Assembly (NCBI RefSeq): GCF_018687675.1
Contig: NZ_CP061302.1
Location: forward strand, 1,686,192 to 1,750,191
DNA length: 64,000 bases
Source of the DNA: Polynucleobacter sp. MG-Unter2-18
GTDB lineage: Bacteria > Pseudomonadota > Gammaproteobacteria > Burkholderiales > Burkholderiaceae
Direction: 5' to 3'
Below the pieces are notes generated by a model. The model had not been told where the DNA came from, made no database searches, and saw only the letters and a list, made by a program, of their open reading frames with translations. Shown here piece after piece: positions 1-9,264 of the stretch. Every line of letters starts with the position of its first letter. Position 1 is the first letter of the stretch. The translations under genes were made by a program, and so were the position numbers.

Positions 1-1
1 A

Positions 2-712
2 TTAGGTAAATTGATTCACGATGTACCTTCTGCTCGCCTCTTTGATGAAATCCTCAAACTTCTCATGTCTGGATACTCATGGGCTGCGATTCAAGGCCTC
101 AAGGATGCAGGACTTCATCATGGCCTACTACCTTTGCTGGATCATATCTTGGATCAGAGTGCAGACTCTCAAGAAGCAAATGATTTTGTTCGCATTGCGC
201 TCGCCAATACCGATGAACGCATCCAATCGGGTAAAAGCGTTTCGGCCGGATTCTTGTTTGCGACTTTGCTGTGGCCAGATCTACTCAATAATTGGAAAAA
301 GAATATTGCTAAAGGGATTTCCAACATTCCCGCACTACATGACGCCATGGATGAGACCATTGCCAGCCAAAGCAGCGGCATGGTAATTCAGCGACGTTTC
401 GAGAGCGACATGCGAGAAATCTGGTCAATGCAGCCCCGATTTGAAAAGCGTGTTGGACGCTACCCTTATCGCCTGATTGAATCACCACGTTTTAGAGCGG
501 GTTATGACTTTATGCTCCTGCGTTGTGCTACGGGTGAGAAAAATCCCGCTTTAGGAGAGTGGTGGAGCAGCTTCATCGCAAGCGACCCAGCAGAGCAAGA
601 AGCCTTGATGGCCAGCGTCAAAAACGAGACTGGTAATAGCGCTGCCCCCACAAAAAGACGTCGCCGTAGAAAAGCCAAGGTGGCCGTGCCCAGTGAAAGC
701 GCAGCAGACTAA
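2..712 (+). CDS. pcnB: Poly(A) polymerase I, C-terminal part (5' end outside window)
   Basis: The window opens inside this gene; an in-frame TTG at 11 is not a credible start because coding continues upstream to the edge. About 236 C-terminal residues are visible. PcnB adds 3' poly(A) tails that mark bacterial RNAs for decay. The visible part matches the RNA-binding and C-terminal region: the segment RLFDEILKLLMSG is typical of the family, followed by helical sequence, RRFESDMREIW, and a strongly basic tail (RRRRRK) close to the end. The nucleotidyltransferase domain lies outside the window. folK follows 70 bases downstream on the same strand, an arrangement common in betaproteobacteria. A tRNA nucleotidyltransferase is the alternative, but the basic tail and folK neighbour favour PcnB. 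Confidence 0.88.
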   Translation, partial: LGKLIHDVPSARLFDEILKLLMSGYSWAAIQGLKDAGLHHGLLPLLDHILDQSADSQEANDFVRIALANTDERIQSGKSVSAGFLFATLLWPDLLNNWKKNIAKGISNIPALHDAMDETIASQSSGMVIQRRFESDMREIWSMQPRFEKRVGRYPYRLIESPRFRAGYDFMLLRCATGEKNPALGEWWSSFIASDPAEQEALMASVKNETGNSAAPTKRRRRRKAKVAVPSESAAD

Positions 713-782
713 GCAGACTTGAGAAAAATTCAGTAAAGTAGTTCTACTAGTTTTTTGTACCTCTCTCTTGTTTGGAATGGGC

Positions 783-1310
783 ATGGCTCGAGCTTTTATT
801 GGATTTGGTGGAAATATCGGTGACACGCGTCAGCTCATTACTGATGCGATTGTGTGTCTTGCCCAGCGCTGCGAACTCCAAATCGTAAGCAAAAGCTGTT
901 TCTACCAAAGTGCGCCCTTTCAAGCTACCGGGGGCGACTACATTAATTCTGTGATTGAAATTGAAACGCAACTCAGTCCTTATGGCCTTTTGCACGTCTG
1001 CCAAGCAGTCGAACAAGAATTTGGCCGTGAGCGTCCTTACGAAAATGCACCTCGCACAATTGATTTGGACATCCTGGCATTTGAAGGCGTTTCTCAAACA
1101 GATACAGAACTCACAATCCCCCACCCCAGAATCATTGAGCGCTCATTTGTTTTACTTCCCTTACTAGAAATTGCCCCAGATTTCTTTTTACCCAACTGGG
1201 GCGAACTCAAGGCGTATTTACCCAACGTAGCCGATCAGCGCATTGAAAAACTCTCTTGCCGCAACTGTCATTGCGGTGAAAAACAGGTTTATAGCCAGTC
1301 AGCGCATTAA
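783..1310 (+). CDS. folK: 2-amino-4-hydroxy-6-hydroxymethyldihydropteridine pyrophosphokinase
   Basis: FolK transfers pyrophosphate from ATP to 6-hydroxymethyl-7,8-dihydropterin in folate synthesis, in the cytoplasm. The protein is about 175 residues, normal for the family. It opens with the substrate-binding FIGFGGNIGD segment, then has FQATGGDYINSVIEIET, the signature RPYENAPRTIDLDIL with the metal-binding acidic pair, and IPHPRIIERSFVLLPLLEI near the end. I chose the ATG at 783 because GGA lies 6 bases upstream and the conserved strand follows at once; an ATG at 777 and a TTG at 768 are also in frame. panB begins 17 bases after the stop, so folate and pantothenate genes are probably cotranscribed. 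Confidence 0.95.
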   Translation: MARAFIGFGGNIGDTRQLITDAIVCLAQRCELQIVSKSCFYQSAPFQATGGDYINSVIEIETQLSPYGLLHVCQAVEQEFGRERPYENAPRTIDLDILAFEGVSQTDTELTIPHPRIIERSFVLLPLLEIAPDFFLPNWGELKAYLPNVADQRIEKLSCRNCHCGEKQVYSQSAH

Positions 1311-1327
1311 TTCATTAAACTCACGCC

Positions 1328-2143
1328 ATGGGTTACTTACAAGGCGAAAAGCCAATTACGATTTCTAAACTCCATGCCATGCATGCTGAAGGTGAAAAAA
1401 TCACCATGCTGACGGCTTACGATTCAACCATGTCAGCCCTGTTAAATCGCAGCGGAGTAGAAACCATCCTGATTGGGGACTCATTAGGCAATGTGATTCA
1501 AGGTCACTCCAGTACAACATCCGTAACTGTTGAGCAAGTGGCGTATCACACTGAATGCGTCGCTCGAGCCAACACCCATGCATTCATCATTGCCGACCTA
1601 CCTTTTGCCAGCTATGGTGACCCCGTCCAAGCCTTAGATTCAGCAGCAGAACTCATGCGCGCTGGTGCTGATATGGTCAAACTTGAAGGTGGCAATTGGC
1701 AAATCGACATCATTCAGTATTTAGTAGAACGTAGTGTTCCTGTTTGCGCCCATTTAGGACTATTACCCCAGTCCGTTCACATCCTGGGTGGTTATAAGGT
1801 TCAAGGCAAATCGAAAGATGCCGCAAGTATCATGCTTGAGCAGGCCATTGCTTGCGAGCAAGCTGGCGCACAAATGATCGTGCTTGAAGCCATTCCATCT
1901 TCATTAGGCAAGCTTATTACTGAATCGCTCTCCATCCCCACCATTGGAATCGGCGCAGGCGCGAATTGCTCAGGTCAAGTATTAGTACTACAAGATATGC
2001 TGGGCATTAGCCCCGGAAAGCCACCAAAGTTTGTTAAAAACTTTATGGATGGACATGCCTCAATTGAGGCAGCAATCAAAGCCTATGTTCGAGAAGTGAA
2101 ATCCGGAAAGTTCCCCGGACCCGAACACGGCTTTGCTGGATAA
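1328..2143 (+). CDS. panB: 3-methyl-2-oxobutanoate hydroxymethyltransferase
   Basis: PanB adds a hydroxymethyl group from methylene-tetrahydrofolate to 2-ketoisovalerate, giving ketopantoate, the first committed step to pantothenate and coenzyme A. The 271-residue length is usual. Recognisable blocks are [19 protein letters not shown], the metal-binding [16 protein letters not shown], a [10 protein letters not shown] segment, VLEAIP with the catalytic-region glutamate, and [21 protein letters not shown]. The short gap to folK fits one transcription unit linking folate and pantothenate supply. It converges on dnaJ, whose stop lies 14 bases further on; I see no clear intrinsic terminator between them. 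Confidence 0.97.
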   Translation: MGYLQGEKPITISKLHAMHAEGEKITMLTAYDSTMSALLNRSGVETILIGDSLGNVIQGHSSTTSVTVEQVAYHTECVARANTHAFIIADLPFASYGDPVQALDSAAELMRAGADMVKLEGGNWQIDIIQYLVERSVPVCAHLGLLPQSVHILGGYKVQGKSKDAASIMLEQAIACEQAGAQMIVLEAIPSSLGKLITESLSIPTIGIGAGANCSGQVLVLQDMLGISPGKPPKFVKNFMDGHASIEAAIKAYVREVKSGKFPGPEHGFAG

Positions 2144-2157
2144 GTCTAAGATAGTAG

Positions 2158-3288
2158 TTAACTAAAAAAACTCTTTACACCGTCAAACCAACCCTTTTGA
2201 TGTGGATTGTGTTTGTCGCCACCTGACTTCAAGCTGTCATCAAATTTCTGCAGTAATTTTTTCTGCTCATCGGTCAGCTTTACCGGAGTCTCGACGGCAA
2301 CGTGGACAAAGAGATCGCCAACGATAGTAGAGCGCAAACCTTTAATGCCCTTGTTACGCAAACGGAATGTTTTTCCAGTCTGTGTACCTTCAGGAATCGA
2401 AAACTCTACGCGTCCCGAGAGCGTTGGAACTTCGATATCCCCACCAATCGTTGCAGTTGCGAATGAGATCGGCATTTGGACATGCAGGTCACTGCCATCA
2501 CGCTCAAATACTTTATGAGGTTTGACCCTCACCTCTACATAAAGATCGCCGGATGGTCCACCATTGACGCCGGGCTCACCATTGCCAACAGAGCGCACAC
2601 GCATACCATCATCAATACCCGCAGGGATTTTGATTTCAAGTGTCTTTTGTTCTTTATGTTTACCGCTGCCATGGCAAGTCTTGCATGGCTTAGGAATGTA
2701 CTCACCAGTGCCGCGGCACTTAGGGCAAGTTTGTTGCATGGAGAAGAAACCTTGCTGGACACGGACCTGGCCATGACCTGCGCAAGTAGTACATCTCTCG
2801 GCTTTACTACCAGGTTCAGCGCCAGTGCCATGACACGGCTTGCAATTACTCCAGCTTGGTACCCGAATTTGGGTTGTGTAACCCTCGGCAGCCTGCTCCA
2901 GAGTAATCTCCATGTTGTAACGTAAATCAGCACCTTTATATACCTGCGGTCCTGACTGACGCCCGCCACCTTGCCCAAAAATATCGCCAAAGATGTCGCC
3001 GAAAGCGTCAGCAAAACCACCGCCACCAAAGCCGCCGCCGCCAAAACCACCAGATTGATCAACGCCAGCATGACCATACTGATCATATGCGGCACGCTTA
3101 TTCTGGTCCGTTAAAGTTTCGTACGCCTCTTTAACTTCTTTAAATTGCGCTTCTGCTGTTTTGCTATCGGGGTTACGGTCAGGGTGATGCTTCATCGCCA
3201 TTTTTCGATAAGCTTTTTTTAGCTCCTCATCGCTAGCGCCTTTGGCAACTCCCAAGACTTCGTAATAATCGCGTTTACTTGTAGACAC
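2158..3288 (-). CDS. dnaJ: Chaperone DnaJ (Hsp40)
   Basis: DnaJ delivers unfolded substrates to DnaK and stimulates its ATPase. The protein is 376 residues. The J domain covers about 1-70 with HPD at 35-37. A Gly/Phe-rich linker covers about 79-110. The zinc centre has four CxxCxGxG repeats beginning at Cys149, 166, 188 and 202, and C-terminal substrate-binding domains follow. I place the start at the GTG at 3288 because GAGAGG lies just upstream and the family-typical [11 protein letters not shown] follows; a longer reading adds 13 residues that look like non-coding leader. It is last in hrcA-hemH-grpE-dnaK-dnaJ, 98 bases after dnaK, with a hairpin in that gap. Confidence 0.97.
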   Translation of the reverse strand: MSTSKRDYYEVLGVAKGASDEELKKAYRKMAMKHHPDRNPDSKTAEAQFKEVKEAYETLTDQNKRAAYDQYGHAGVDQSGGFGGGGFGGGGFADAFGDIFGDIFGQGGGRQSGPQVYKGADLRYNMEITLEQAAEGYTTQIRVPSWSNCKPCHGTGAEPGSKAERCTTCAGHGQVRVQQGFFSMQQTCPKCRGTGEYIPKPCKTCHGSGKHKEQKTLEIKIPAGIDDGMRVRSVGNGEPGVNGGPSGDLYVEVRVKPHKVFERDGSDLHVQMPISFATATIGGDIEVPTLSGRVEFSIPEGTQTGKTFRLRNKGIKGLRSTIVGDLFVHVAVETPVKLTDEQKKLLQKFDDSLKSGGDKHNPHQKGWFDGVKSFFS

Positions 3289-3315
3289 AAAATTCCTCTC
3301 AACAACCTGAATGAC

Positions 3316-3340
3316 ACAAGTCGGCACGTGGCCGACTTGT
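3316..3340 (-). promoter_or_regulatory. Perfect hairpin between dnaK and dnaJ
   Basis: A 10-bp perfect inverted repeat (ACAAGTCGGC / GCCGACTTGT) with a 5-base loop lies between the dnaK stop and the dnaJ start. No U-run follows on the minus strand, so it is not a standard intrinsic terminator. It could stabilise the dnaK message end, direct processing, or partly attenuate transcription into dnaJ. The structure is seen; the role is inferred. Confidence 0.6.
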
Positions 3341-3386
3341 TATTTAAGTACCTCTAAACTACGTTAAATGGCTATCAATGAAGGGA

Positions 3387-5318
3387 TTACTTTTTGTCAT
3401 TCACTTCTTTGAAATCTGCATCAACTACGTCAGCATCTGGAGCGGCAGCTTGCGCGCCACCAGGAGCTGCGCCAGGAGCAGCACCAGCTTTAGCTTGCTC
3501 AGCAGCCATGGCTTTTTCACCCAGCTTCTGACTTGCCTTACCCAAAGCCTCAGTCTTGGCCTCAATCGCAGCTTTATCGCTACCCTTAATTGCCTCGTCC
3601 AATTCTTTCAAAGCAGCTTCAATTGCTTCCTTCTCAGAAGCCTCCAAAGCAGCACCATGCTCTTCCAAAGCTTTCTTAGTTGAGTGAGCCAAAGCATCAG
3701 CAGTGTTGCGTGCCGTTACTAATTCCAATGCTTTTTTATCTTCATCGGCATTCGCTTCAGCATCTTTTACCATGCGTAAAATTTCTTCTTCAGTCAGACC
3801 TGAGTTTGCCTTAATGGTGATCTTGTTCTCTTTGCCAGTTGTTTTATCTTTTGCAGTTACATGCAAAATACCGTTGGCATCAATATCAAAAGTCACTTCA
3901 ATTTGTGGCATACCGCGTTGTGCTGGAGCAATACCTTCCAAATTAAACTCACCGAGCAATTTGTTAGCGGAAGCCATCTCACGCTCACCTTGGAAGCACT
4001 TAATAGTTACCGCAGGCTGGTTGTCTTCCGCTGTAGAGTAAACCTGTGAATGCTTAGTAGGAATAGTCGTGTTCTTCGGAATCATCTTGGTCATCACGCC
4101 GCCCAAGGTTTCGATACCCAGAGATAATGGAGTTACGTCCAAAAGCAATACGTCTTTACGATCACCAGACAATACCGATCCCTGAATGGCAGCACCAACT
4201 GCAACTGCCTCATCTGGGTTCACATCTTTGCGTGGCTCTTTACCGAAAATCTCTTTTACCTTGTCCTGAACAGCAGGCATACGAGTTTGACCACCAACCA
4301 AGATCACATCATCAATATCAGCAGGATTCACACCAGCGTCTTTAATTGCGGTCAAGCAAGGACCAGCCGTACGGTTGATCAACTCTTCTACCAAAGATTC
4401 CAACTTAGCGCGGGTTAACTTCAAGTTCAAATGCTTAGGGCCGCCAGCATCAGCAGTCACGTATGGCAAATTGATTTCAGTTTGTTGTGCGGATGACAAT
4501 TCGATCTTGGCTTTCTCAGCTGCATCTTTTAAACGCTGCAATGCCAATACATCCTTACTCAAATCTACGCCTTGTTCTTTCTTGAATTCAGCAATGATCC
4601 AGTCAATGATGCGCTGGTCAAAATCTTCACCGCCCAAGAAAGTATCGCCGTTGGTAGAAAGCACCTCGAACTGCTTCTCACCATCTACGTTAGCAATCTC
4701 AATAATGGATACGTCGAATGTACCGCCGCCCAAGTCGTATACAGCAATCTTGCGATCAACCTTGTCTTGCTTATCCAAACCGAAGGCTAATGCTGCAGCA
4801 GTTGGCTCGTTAATAATGCGCTTGACATCTAGACCAGCGATACGACCCGCATCTTTAGTAGCTTGACGTTGGCTATCGTTGAAGTAAGCAGGAACAGTAA
4901 TCACCGCCTCAGTTACTTCTTCACCGAGGTAATCTTCGGCAGTCTTTTTCATTTTGCGCAAAATTTCTGCTGACACTTGTTGTGGTGCCATTTTTTTGTC
5001 GCGCGCCTCAACCCAAGCATCACCGTTGTCCGCTTGAACAATTTTGTAAGGCATCAAACCGATGTCTTTTTGTACTTCCGCATCAGTAAATTTACGACCC
5101 ATCAAACGCTTTACTGCGTAGATGGTGTTTTTAGGATTTGTTACTGATTGGCGCTTTGCAGGCGCACCAACCAATACTTCGCCGTCTTCAACATAAGCGA
5201 TGATGGAAGGGGTTGTGCGACCGCCTTCTGCGTTCTCGACAACCTTAGGTGCATTGTTTTCAACAACAGAAACGCACGAGTTCGTGGTTCCTAAGTCAAT
5301 TCCGATAATCTTTCCCAT
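3387..5318 (-). CDS. dnaK: Chaperone DnaK (Hsp70)
   Basis: DnaK is the ATP-dependent Hsp70 working with DnaJ and GrpE in folding and in sigma-32 feedback. The protein is 643 residues. It begins [18 protein letters not shown], the phosphate-1 loop. The ATPase domain continues with [41 protein letters not shown] and [13 protein letters not shown]. The interdomain linker [18 protein letters not shown] precedes the substrate domain. An Ala/Gly-rich tail ends [11 protein letters not shown], typical of Gram-negative DnaK. It has its own sigma-32 promoter (5382-5409) and is separated from grpE by a terminator, so it is probably transcribed with dnaJ as a heat-shock unit. Confidence 0.99.
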   Translation of the reverse strand: MGKIIGIDLGTTNSCVSVVENNAPKVVENAEGGRTTPSIIAYVEDGEVLVGAPAKRQSVTNPKNTIYAVKRLMGRKFTDAEVQKDIGLMPYKIVQADNGDAWVEARDKKMAPQQVSAEILRKMKKTAEDYLGEEVTEAVITVPAYFNDSQRQATKDAGRIAGLDVKRIINEPTAAALAFGLDKQDKVDRKIAVYDLGGGTFDVSIIEIANVDGEKQFEVLSTNGDTFLGGEDFDQRIIDWIIAEFKKEQGVDLSKDVLALQRLKDAAEKAKIELSSAQQTEINLPYVTADAGGPKHLNLKLTRAKLESLVEELINRTAGPCLTAIKDAGVNPADIDDVILVGGQTRMPAVQDKVKEIFGKEPRKDVNPDEAVAVGAAIQGSVLSGDRKDVLLLDVTPLSLGIETLGGVMTKMIPKNTTIPTKHSQVYSTAEDNQPAVTIKCFQGEREMASANKLLGEFNLEGIAPAQRGMPQIEVTFDIDANGILHVTAKDKTTGKENKITIKANSGLTEEEILRMVKDAEANADEDKKALELVTARNTADALAHSTKKALEEHGAALEASEKEAIEAALKELDEAIKGSDKAAIEAKTEALGKASQKLGEKAMAAEQAKAGAAPGAAPGGAQAAAPDADVVDADFKEVNDKK

Positions 5319-5381
5319 AATGGCTCCAAAAAATTAAGTTACGTGTAATTTCGTCAAACTGCGAATAATTCGATAAGGAAT

Positions 5382-5409
5382 AAATGGGGTCGAAGAAGAG
5401 AAATTCAAG
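5382..5409 (-). promoter_or_regulatory. Sigma-32 heat-shock promoter for dnaK-dnaJ
   Basis: On the minus strand CTTGAA (5404-5409) is followed after exactly 14 bases by CCCCATTT (5382-5389), matching the sigma-32 (RpoH) consensus CTTGAA-N13/15-CCCCATnT at every informative position. The expected start leaves a leader of about 55 bases before the dnaK ATG. No CIRCE element is visible here, so RpoH rather than HrcA is the likely main control. Confidence 0.9.
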
Positions 5410-5420
5410 GGTTGAAAAAC

Positions 5421-5446
5421 AAAAAAGGCAGATTTCTGCCCTTTTT
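5421..5446 (-). terminator. Intrinsic terminator after grpE
   Basis: GGCAG/CTGCC form a stem over 5427-5440 around a 4-base loop. An A-run precedes it on the plus strand, read as six Us after the stem in the minus-strand transcript. It lies about 45 bases past the grpE stop and 12 bases before the dnaK -35 element, so it insulates the dnaK promoter from upstream readthrough. Confidence 0.8.
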
Positions 5447-5489
5447 ATCTTTTTGACCCAGAAAACCCCATTTAGAGGCTTTTAATACC

Positions 5490-6050
5490 CTATTTGGGGG
5501 CGCTCACAGTGACCAAGGCTGGGCGCAGAATGCGATCAGCAATGGAATAACCCCTTTGGAGCACTGAAACCACCGTATTAGCCTCTTGGTCTGAAGGAAC
5601 TGAAGCAATGGCCTGGTGGTGGTGAGGATCAAACTTATCACCTACAGCTGGGTTCAATTCCGTCATACGACCTTTTTCAAAGGCGGATAGCAGTTGTTTT
5701 AAAGTGATTTCTAGGCCCTCTTTAAAGGCTTTGGCATCTACGGTCTCCGCATTCAGAGCTGCGTAAAGGCTGTCTGTAACTGGCACGAGGTGCTCAGCGA
5801 AACTCTCAATCGCAAACTTATGCGCCTTTGAAACATCTTCGGCTGCACGGCGGCGAATGTTTTCACCCTCGGCCTTAGCGCGCAAGTAGTTATCCTGCAT
5901 CTCGGTTAGCTTTTGATTTAACTCAGCAATTTCTTGTTCCGGTGTCTTTGCTTGCGCATCTGAAGAAGTTGCCTGTACACCAGCTTCAGCCTGAGAATCG
6001 GCAGCAGTATTTTCTTGCTCAGGAGATGGATTTTGATTTTCTTGGGTCAT
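5490..6050 (-). CDS. grpE: Nucleotide exchange factor GrpE
   Basis: GrpE releases ADP from DnaK and acts as a thermosensor. The protein is 186 residues. An acidic, Gln/Glu/Ala-rich disordered N terminus (about 1-38) is followed by a long coiled coil ([31 protein letters not shown]). The C-terminal beta domain carries the family signature region [21 protein letters not shown], with [20 protein letters not shown] near the end. It follows hemH by 82 bases, a gap holding a sigma-32 promoter, and is followed by a terminator, so it can be transcribed alone on heat shock. Confidence 0.98.
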   Translation of the reverse strand: MTQENQNPSPEQENTAADSQAEAGVQATSSDAQAKTPEQEIAELNQKLTEMQDNYLRAKAEGENIRRRAAEDVSKAHKFAIESFAEHLVPVTDSLYAALNAETVDAKAFKEGLEITLKQLLSAFEKGRMTELNPAVGDKFDPHHHQAIASVPSDQEANTVVSVLQRGYSIADRILRPALVTVSAPK

Positions 6051-6093
6051 AGGAACAAATTCACTTTTCTATCAGGATGGTTACTTATCAACA

Positions 6094-6121
6094 ATATGGG
6101 GCCAATTTAGGCAACTTCAAG
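6094..6121 (-). promoter_or_regulatory. Sigma-32 heat-shock promoter for grpE
   Basis: On the minus strand CTTGAA (6116-6121) is followed after 14 bases by CCCCATAT (6094-6101), a full match to the RpoH consensus and with the same spacer as the dnaK promoter. It lies just downstream of the hemH stop, so grpE has its own heat-inducible start independent of hrcA-hemH. Confidence 0.88.
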
Positions 6122-6132
6122 TGCGCCAAGCT

Positions 6133-7227
6133 TTAAGCAATCTTCGCTTTAGCTAACTCAGCCAAACGGTCACGCTCCTGTAATACCGCATCGGACTCAA
6201 CACCTAAACTCCAGCCAGATAGATGCTGCTGGGCAATCTCATACATTGCATCAATCCACTTTGGATTGCTATTTAAGCAAGGGATGTAGCGGTAGTCTTT
6301 GCCGCCATGCTCCAAGAAGATCTCACGCGCCTCCATGGCAATCTCCTCTAAAGTCTCTAAGCAATCCGCCGGAAATCCTGGGCAAAAAATATCGACTCGT
6401 TTACAACCTGCTTTACCCAACTCTTCAATCATCGGAGCTGTGTAAGGCTTGAGCCACTCCGCCTTACCAAAGCGAGATTGAAAAGTAACTAAGTACTGTC
6501 CAGGCACTAGACCCAATGACTCACCAAGTAGGCGGCCAGTTTTCAAGCACTCACAATGATAGGGGTCGCCCTTCATTAAATTGCGCTTGGGTAATCCATG
6601 AAAAGACATTACAAGGCGATCACCGGCAGCAAAATCTGGGCGGCCATCTTTATCCCATACACCGAGCACTTGATCACGTAATGCTGAAATATAGGCAGGG
6701 TTGTCGTGATAGTACTTAATCAAACGCAACTCGGGTTGATTACGCCAAGTTCCCAGCACGCGAAATACTTCATCAAAACTAGATGCCGTAGTGGTTGCTG
6801 AATATTGCGGATATAGTGGCAGCAACAAAAGACGCTCCATGCCTTGTGCCTGCAAGGCTTCTAGGGCTTGCTGAGTTGAAGGTTCGCCATAACGCATAGC
6901 TAGATCCACCAGCACTACTTCACCGTGGCTTGCGAATTTCTCGCCCAACTCTTTTGCTTGAAGGCGTGAGTAATGCATCAATGGAGAACCCAATTTTGGC
7001 AACCAAATGGAAGCGTATTTCTTTGCAGAAGCACCACTACGAATCGGCAAAATAATACCGTTCAAAATACACCACCAAATAATGCGGGGAATTTCTACAA
7101 CGCGTGGATCAGATAGAAATTCTTTGAGGTAGGCTCTAACTGCCTTAGCTGTTGGAGCAGAAGGAGTACCCAAGTTGAGCAATAACACTGCTGTCTTAGA
7201 GGGGCGTAAGTGGGGGTTTTGATTCAA
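6133..7227 (-). CDS. hemH: Ferrochelatase
   Basis: HemH inserts ferrous iron into protoporphyrin IX, the last step of protoheme synthesis, at the inner membrane face. The protein is 364 residues. Early LLLNLGTPSAPT and RVVEIPR are typical. The metal-site histidine occurs in MSFHGLPKRNL, the FQSRFGKAEWLKPYT block is strongly conserved, and the second active-site region is FCPGFPADCLETLEEI. It sits between hrcA (45 bases upstream) and grpE on the same strand, so it may be cotranscribed with hrcA; the grpE promoter lies in the downstream gap. No clear promoter of its own was seen. Confidence 0.97.
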   Translation of the reverse strand: MNQNPHLRPSKTAVLLLNLGTPSAPTAKAVRAYLKEFLSDPRVVEIPRIIWWCILNGIILPIRSGASAKKYASIWLPKLGSPLMHYSRLQAKELGEKFASHGEVVLVDLAMRYGEPSTQQALEALQAQGMERLLLLPLYPQYSATTTASSFDEVFRVLGTWRNQPELRLIKYYHDNPAYISALRDQVLGVWDKDGRPDFAAGDRLVMSFHGLPKRNLMKGDPYHCECLKTGRLLGESLGLVPGQYLVTFQSRFGKAEWLKPYTAPMIEELGKAGCKRVDIFCPGFPADCLETLEEIAMEAREIFLEHGGKDYRYIPCLNSNPKWIDAMYEIAQQHLSGWSLGVESDAVLQERDRLAELAKAKIA

Positions 7228-7272
7228 GGAAGATCCGTCTTTATTAAAGAGAGCTGAAAAATATAATGATGA

Positions 7273-8295
7273 CTAAGAACTGATTGGTGCACTTAATGCA
7301 CCCGATAACAACTTAGAGGTGATGTCGACAATCGGAATCACCCGATCATATGCCATACGAGTTGGTCCAATAACGCCAAGGGTGCCAACAATCTGACCAT
7401 CTACGCTATAAGGTGCACTAATCACCGCCAAATCTTCATAAGGCAGCAAATCACTCTCGCCGCCAATAAAGATTTGAATGCCATCAGCATGACTAGATAC
7501 GTCTAACAACTGCATCAGAACCGACTTTTGCTCTAGCATATCGAACATCTTGCGCAACTTATCCAAATTCGTACTGAGATCACCAACATTGAGTAAGCGC
7601 CGCTCACCTGATAGCAACATATCTCCTTGACCCATGCCGTAGTCACTAACACCACTATGCAATGCCAGAGCCATCAGCCCCGAGATATCGCTTCGTAAAT
7701 TATCCAAATCAGAGGCAAGGTGCGCACGCACTTCTGCAAAACTCTTGCCGGCAAACTGAGTATTGATGTAATTTCCAGCCTCTATTAGCTGACTTGGAGT
7801 GTAGTCCTGAGAGGTGGGCAGGATGCGGTTTTGAACATCGCCTTCAGGTGTAACCATAATGAGCAGAATTTTGCCCTCTCCAAGCCTTAAGAATTCAATA
7901 TGCTTAAAGACCTGAGCCCGCTTCGGCGTCATCACCACCCCGGCAAAATGGGTCAAATTAGACAGGATTTGCGCAGCAGAGTTCAGCACCCTTTGCGGTG
8001 AATCTGGCAAAAGCCCTTTTTCCATCTCACGGGTAGCAATTTCCTCTAAAGGGCGAACTGTCACCATCGTATCCACAAAGAGGCGATAGCCCCTTGGAGT
8101 TGGGATACGACCCGCTGAGGTATGTGGGCTGGTTACCAGGCCCATTTCCTCTAAATCCGCCATGACATTGCGAATCGTGGCCGCAGAAAGATCCAATCCC
8201 GAGAATCGAGATAGAGTGCGTGAGCCAATAGGCTGCCCCTCTTCGATATATCGCTCGATGAGGGTTTTCAGTAAGGCGCGGGAACGATCATCCAT
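7273..8295 (-). CDS. hrcA: Heat-inducible transcription repressor HrcA
   Basis: HrcA binds CIRCE operators and represses class I heat-shock genes; GroEL assists its folding, giving feedback. The protein is 340 residues. The N-terminal winged helix includes [38 protein letters not shown] and [20 protein letters not shown]. The rest is the GAF-like dimerisation domain, ending in [17 protein letters not shown]. The ATG at 8295 is 37 bases from the divergent nadK start. The only CIRCE found in the window is upstream of groS (47151-47177), the predicted target. No CIRCE is visible near hrcA itself, so autoregulation is not supported here. Confidence 0.97.
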   Translation of the reverse strand: MDDRSRALLKTLIERYIEEGQPIGSRTLSRFSGLDLSAATIRNVMADLEEMGLVTSPHTSAGRIPTPRGYRLFVDTMVTVRPLEEIATREMEKGLLPDSPQRVLNSAAQILSNLTHFAGVVMTPKRAQVFKHIEFLRLGEGKILLIMVTPEGDVQNRILPTSQDYTPSQLIEAGNYINTQFAGKSFAEVRAHLASDLDNLRSDISGLMALALHSGVSDYGMGQGDMLLSGERRLLNVGDLSTNLDKLRKMFDMLEQKSVLMQLLDVSSHADGIQIFIGGESDLLPYEDLAVISAPYSVDGQIVGTLGVIGPTRMAYDRVIPIVDITSKLLSGALSAPISS

Positions 8296-8332
8296 GGTGG
8301 AAGGGATCTTATGCGTATGGTTTAATCGTTAT

Positions 8333-9238
8333 ATGTTAAGCCCATCCCCAAATTCCAGCAAAAAGGCCTTTAGCCGGCTTGCGCTTGTTGGCAAATATCA
8401 GGCTGACGGCATGCAAGAGCGCCTTAAGGACCTAGCGGTACTACTTGGCCAGCAAGGCTGTGAGGTCTATATTGAAAGCTCTACTGCAAGCCACTTAAGC
8501 CTTACAGCCTACCCAATCAAAAAAGTAGAAGAGTTTGCGGGAGCCATTGATTTAGCAGTAGTTTTAGGTGGCGACGGGACAATGCTGGGGATTGGGCGCC
8601 AACTGGCCGGCAGTCATGTCCCCCTGGTTGGCATCAATATGGGCCGCTTAGGCTATATGACCGACATCCCCATCCAGAACGTTCAAACGGTTTTACCGCA
8701 AATTATTGCTGGTGACTACGAAGCCGATACCAGAACGCTCCTAGGTGCAGTAGTGATGCGTGATGGCAAAAAAATCAATCAAGCCCTCGCCCTGAACGAT
8801 GTAGTAGTCAATCGCTCCGGAATCTCAGGAATGGTGGAGCTTGCAGTACGCGTCAACGGTTCATTTATGTATAACCAGCGATCAGATGGCTTAATTGTGT
8901 CCACCCCTACCGGCTCAACAGCTTATGCCCTTTCCGCTGGTGGACCAATCCTACATCCACGAGTTGCCGGAATTCTTTTGGCACCAATTGCACCGCACTC
9001 TTTATCTAATCGCCCCATCGTCTTACCTCAAGACATTGTGGTGAGTATCGAAGTGGTTGACGGTAGAGAAGTCATTGTGAACTTTGACATGCAATCACAA
9101 ACTCATTTGCAATCAGGTGACATCATTGAAGTCAGTCAATCTGAAAAAACAATCACCCTACTTCACCCTCGCAGTCATAGTGACTACAAAACCTTGCGAG
9201 AGAAGTTACATTGGAATGAGTACCCATCGACATTCTGA
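8333..9238 (+). CDS. nadK: NAD kinase
   Basis: NadK phosphorylates NAD to NADP using ATP. The protein is 301 residues from the ATG at 8333. An in-frame extension back to 8162 would overlap hrcA antisense and lacks family similarity, so I rejected it. The catalytic GGDG motif is at 79-82 ([11 protein letters not shown]). [17 protein letters not shown], the [20 protein letters not shown] block and a C-terminal [18 protein letters not shown] also fit. It is divergent from hrcA and followed by recN after 26 bases, a nadK-recN pairing found in many proteobacteria. Confidence 0.96.
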   Translation: MLSPSPNSSKKAFSRLALVGKYQADGMQERLKDLAVLLGQQGCEVYIESSTASHLSLTAYPIKKVEEFAGAIDLAVVLGGDGTMLGIGRQLAGSHVPLVGINMGRLGYMTDIPIQNVQTVLPQIIAGDYEADTRTLLGAVVMRDGKKINQALALNDVVVNRSGISGMVELAVRVNGSFMYNQRSDGLIVSTPTGSTAYALSAGGPILHPRVAGILLAPIAPHSLSNRPIVLPQDIVVSIEVVDGREVIVNFDMQSQTHLQSGDIIEVSQSEKTITLLHPRSHSDYKTLREKLHWNEYPSTF

Positions 9239-9264
9239 TGTCGAATTTTTTGGTACGCTAAAGC

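Noticed and set aside
2476..3095. Long open frames on both strands within dnaJ
   Set aside because: They are shadow frames over the zinc-finger and Gly/Phe-rich coding region; their translations are low-complexity and unlike known proteins.
3289..3327. Upstream extension of DnaJ by 13 residues
   Set aside because: The GTG at 3288 has a ribosome site and gives the family-typical N terminus; the extension would read through the intergenic hairpin.
8162..8332. N-terminal extension of NAD kinase into hrcA
   Set aside because: The added 57 residues lie antisense to the HrcA winged helix, and the ATG at 8333 gives normal family length.
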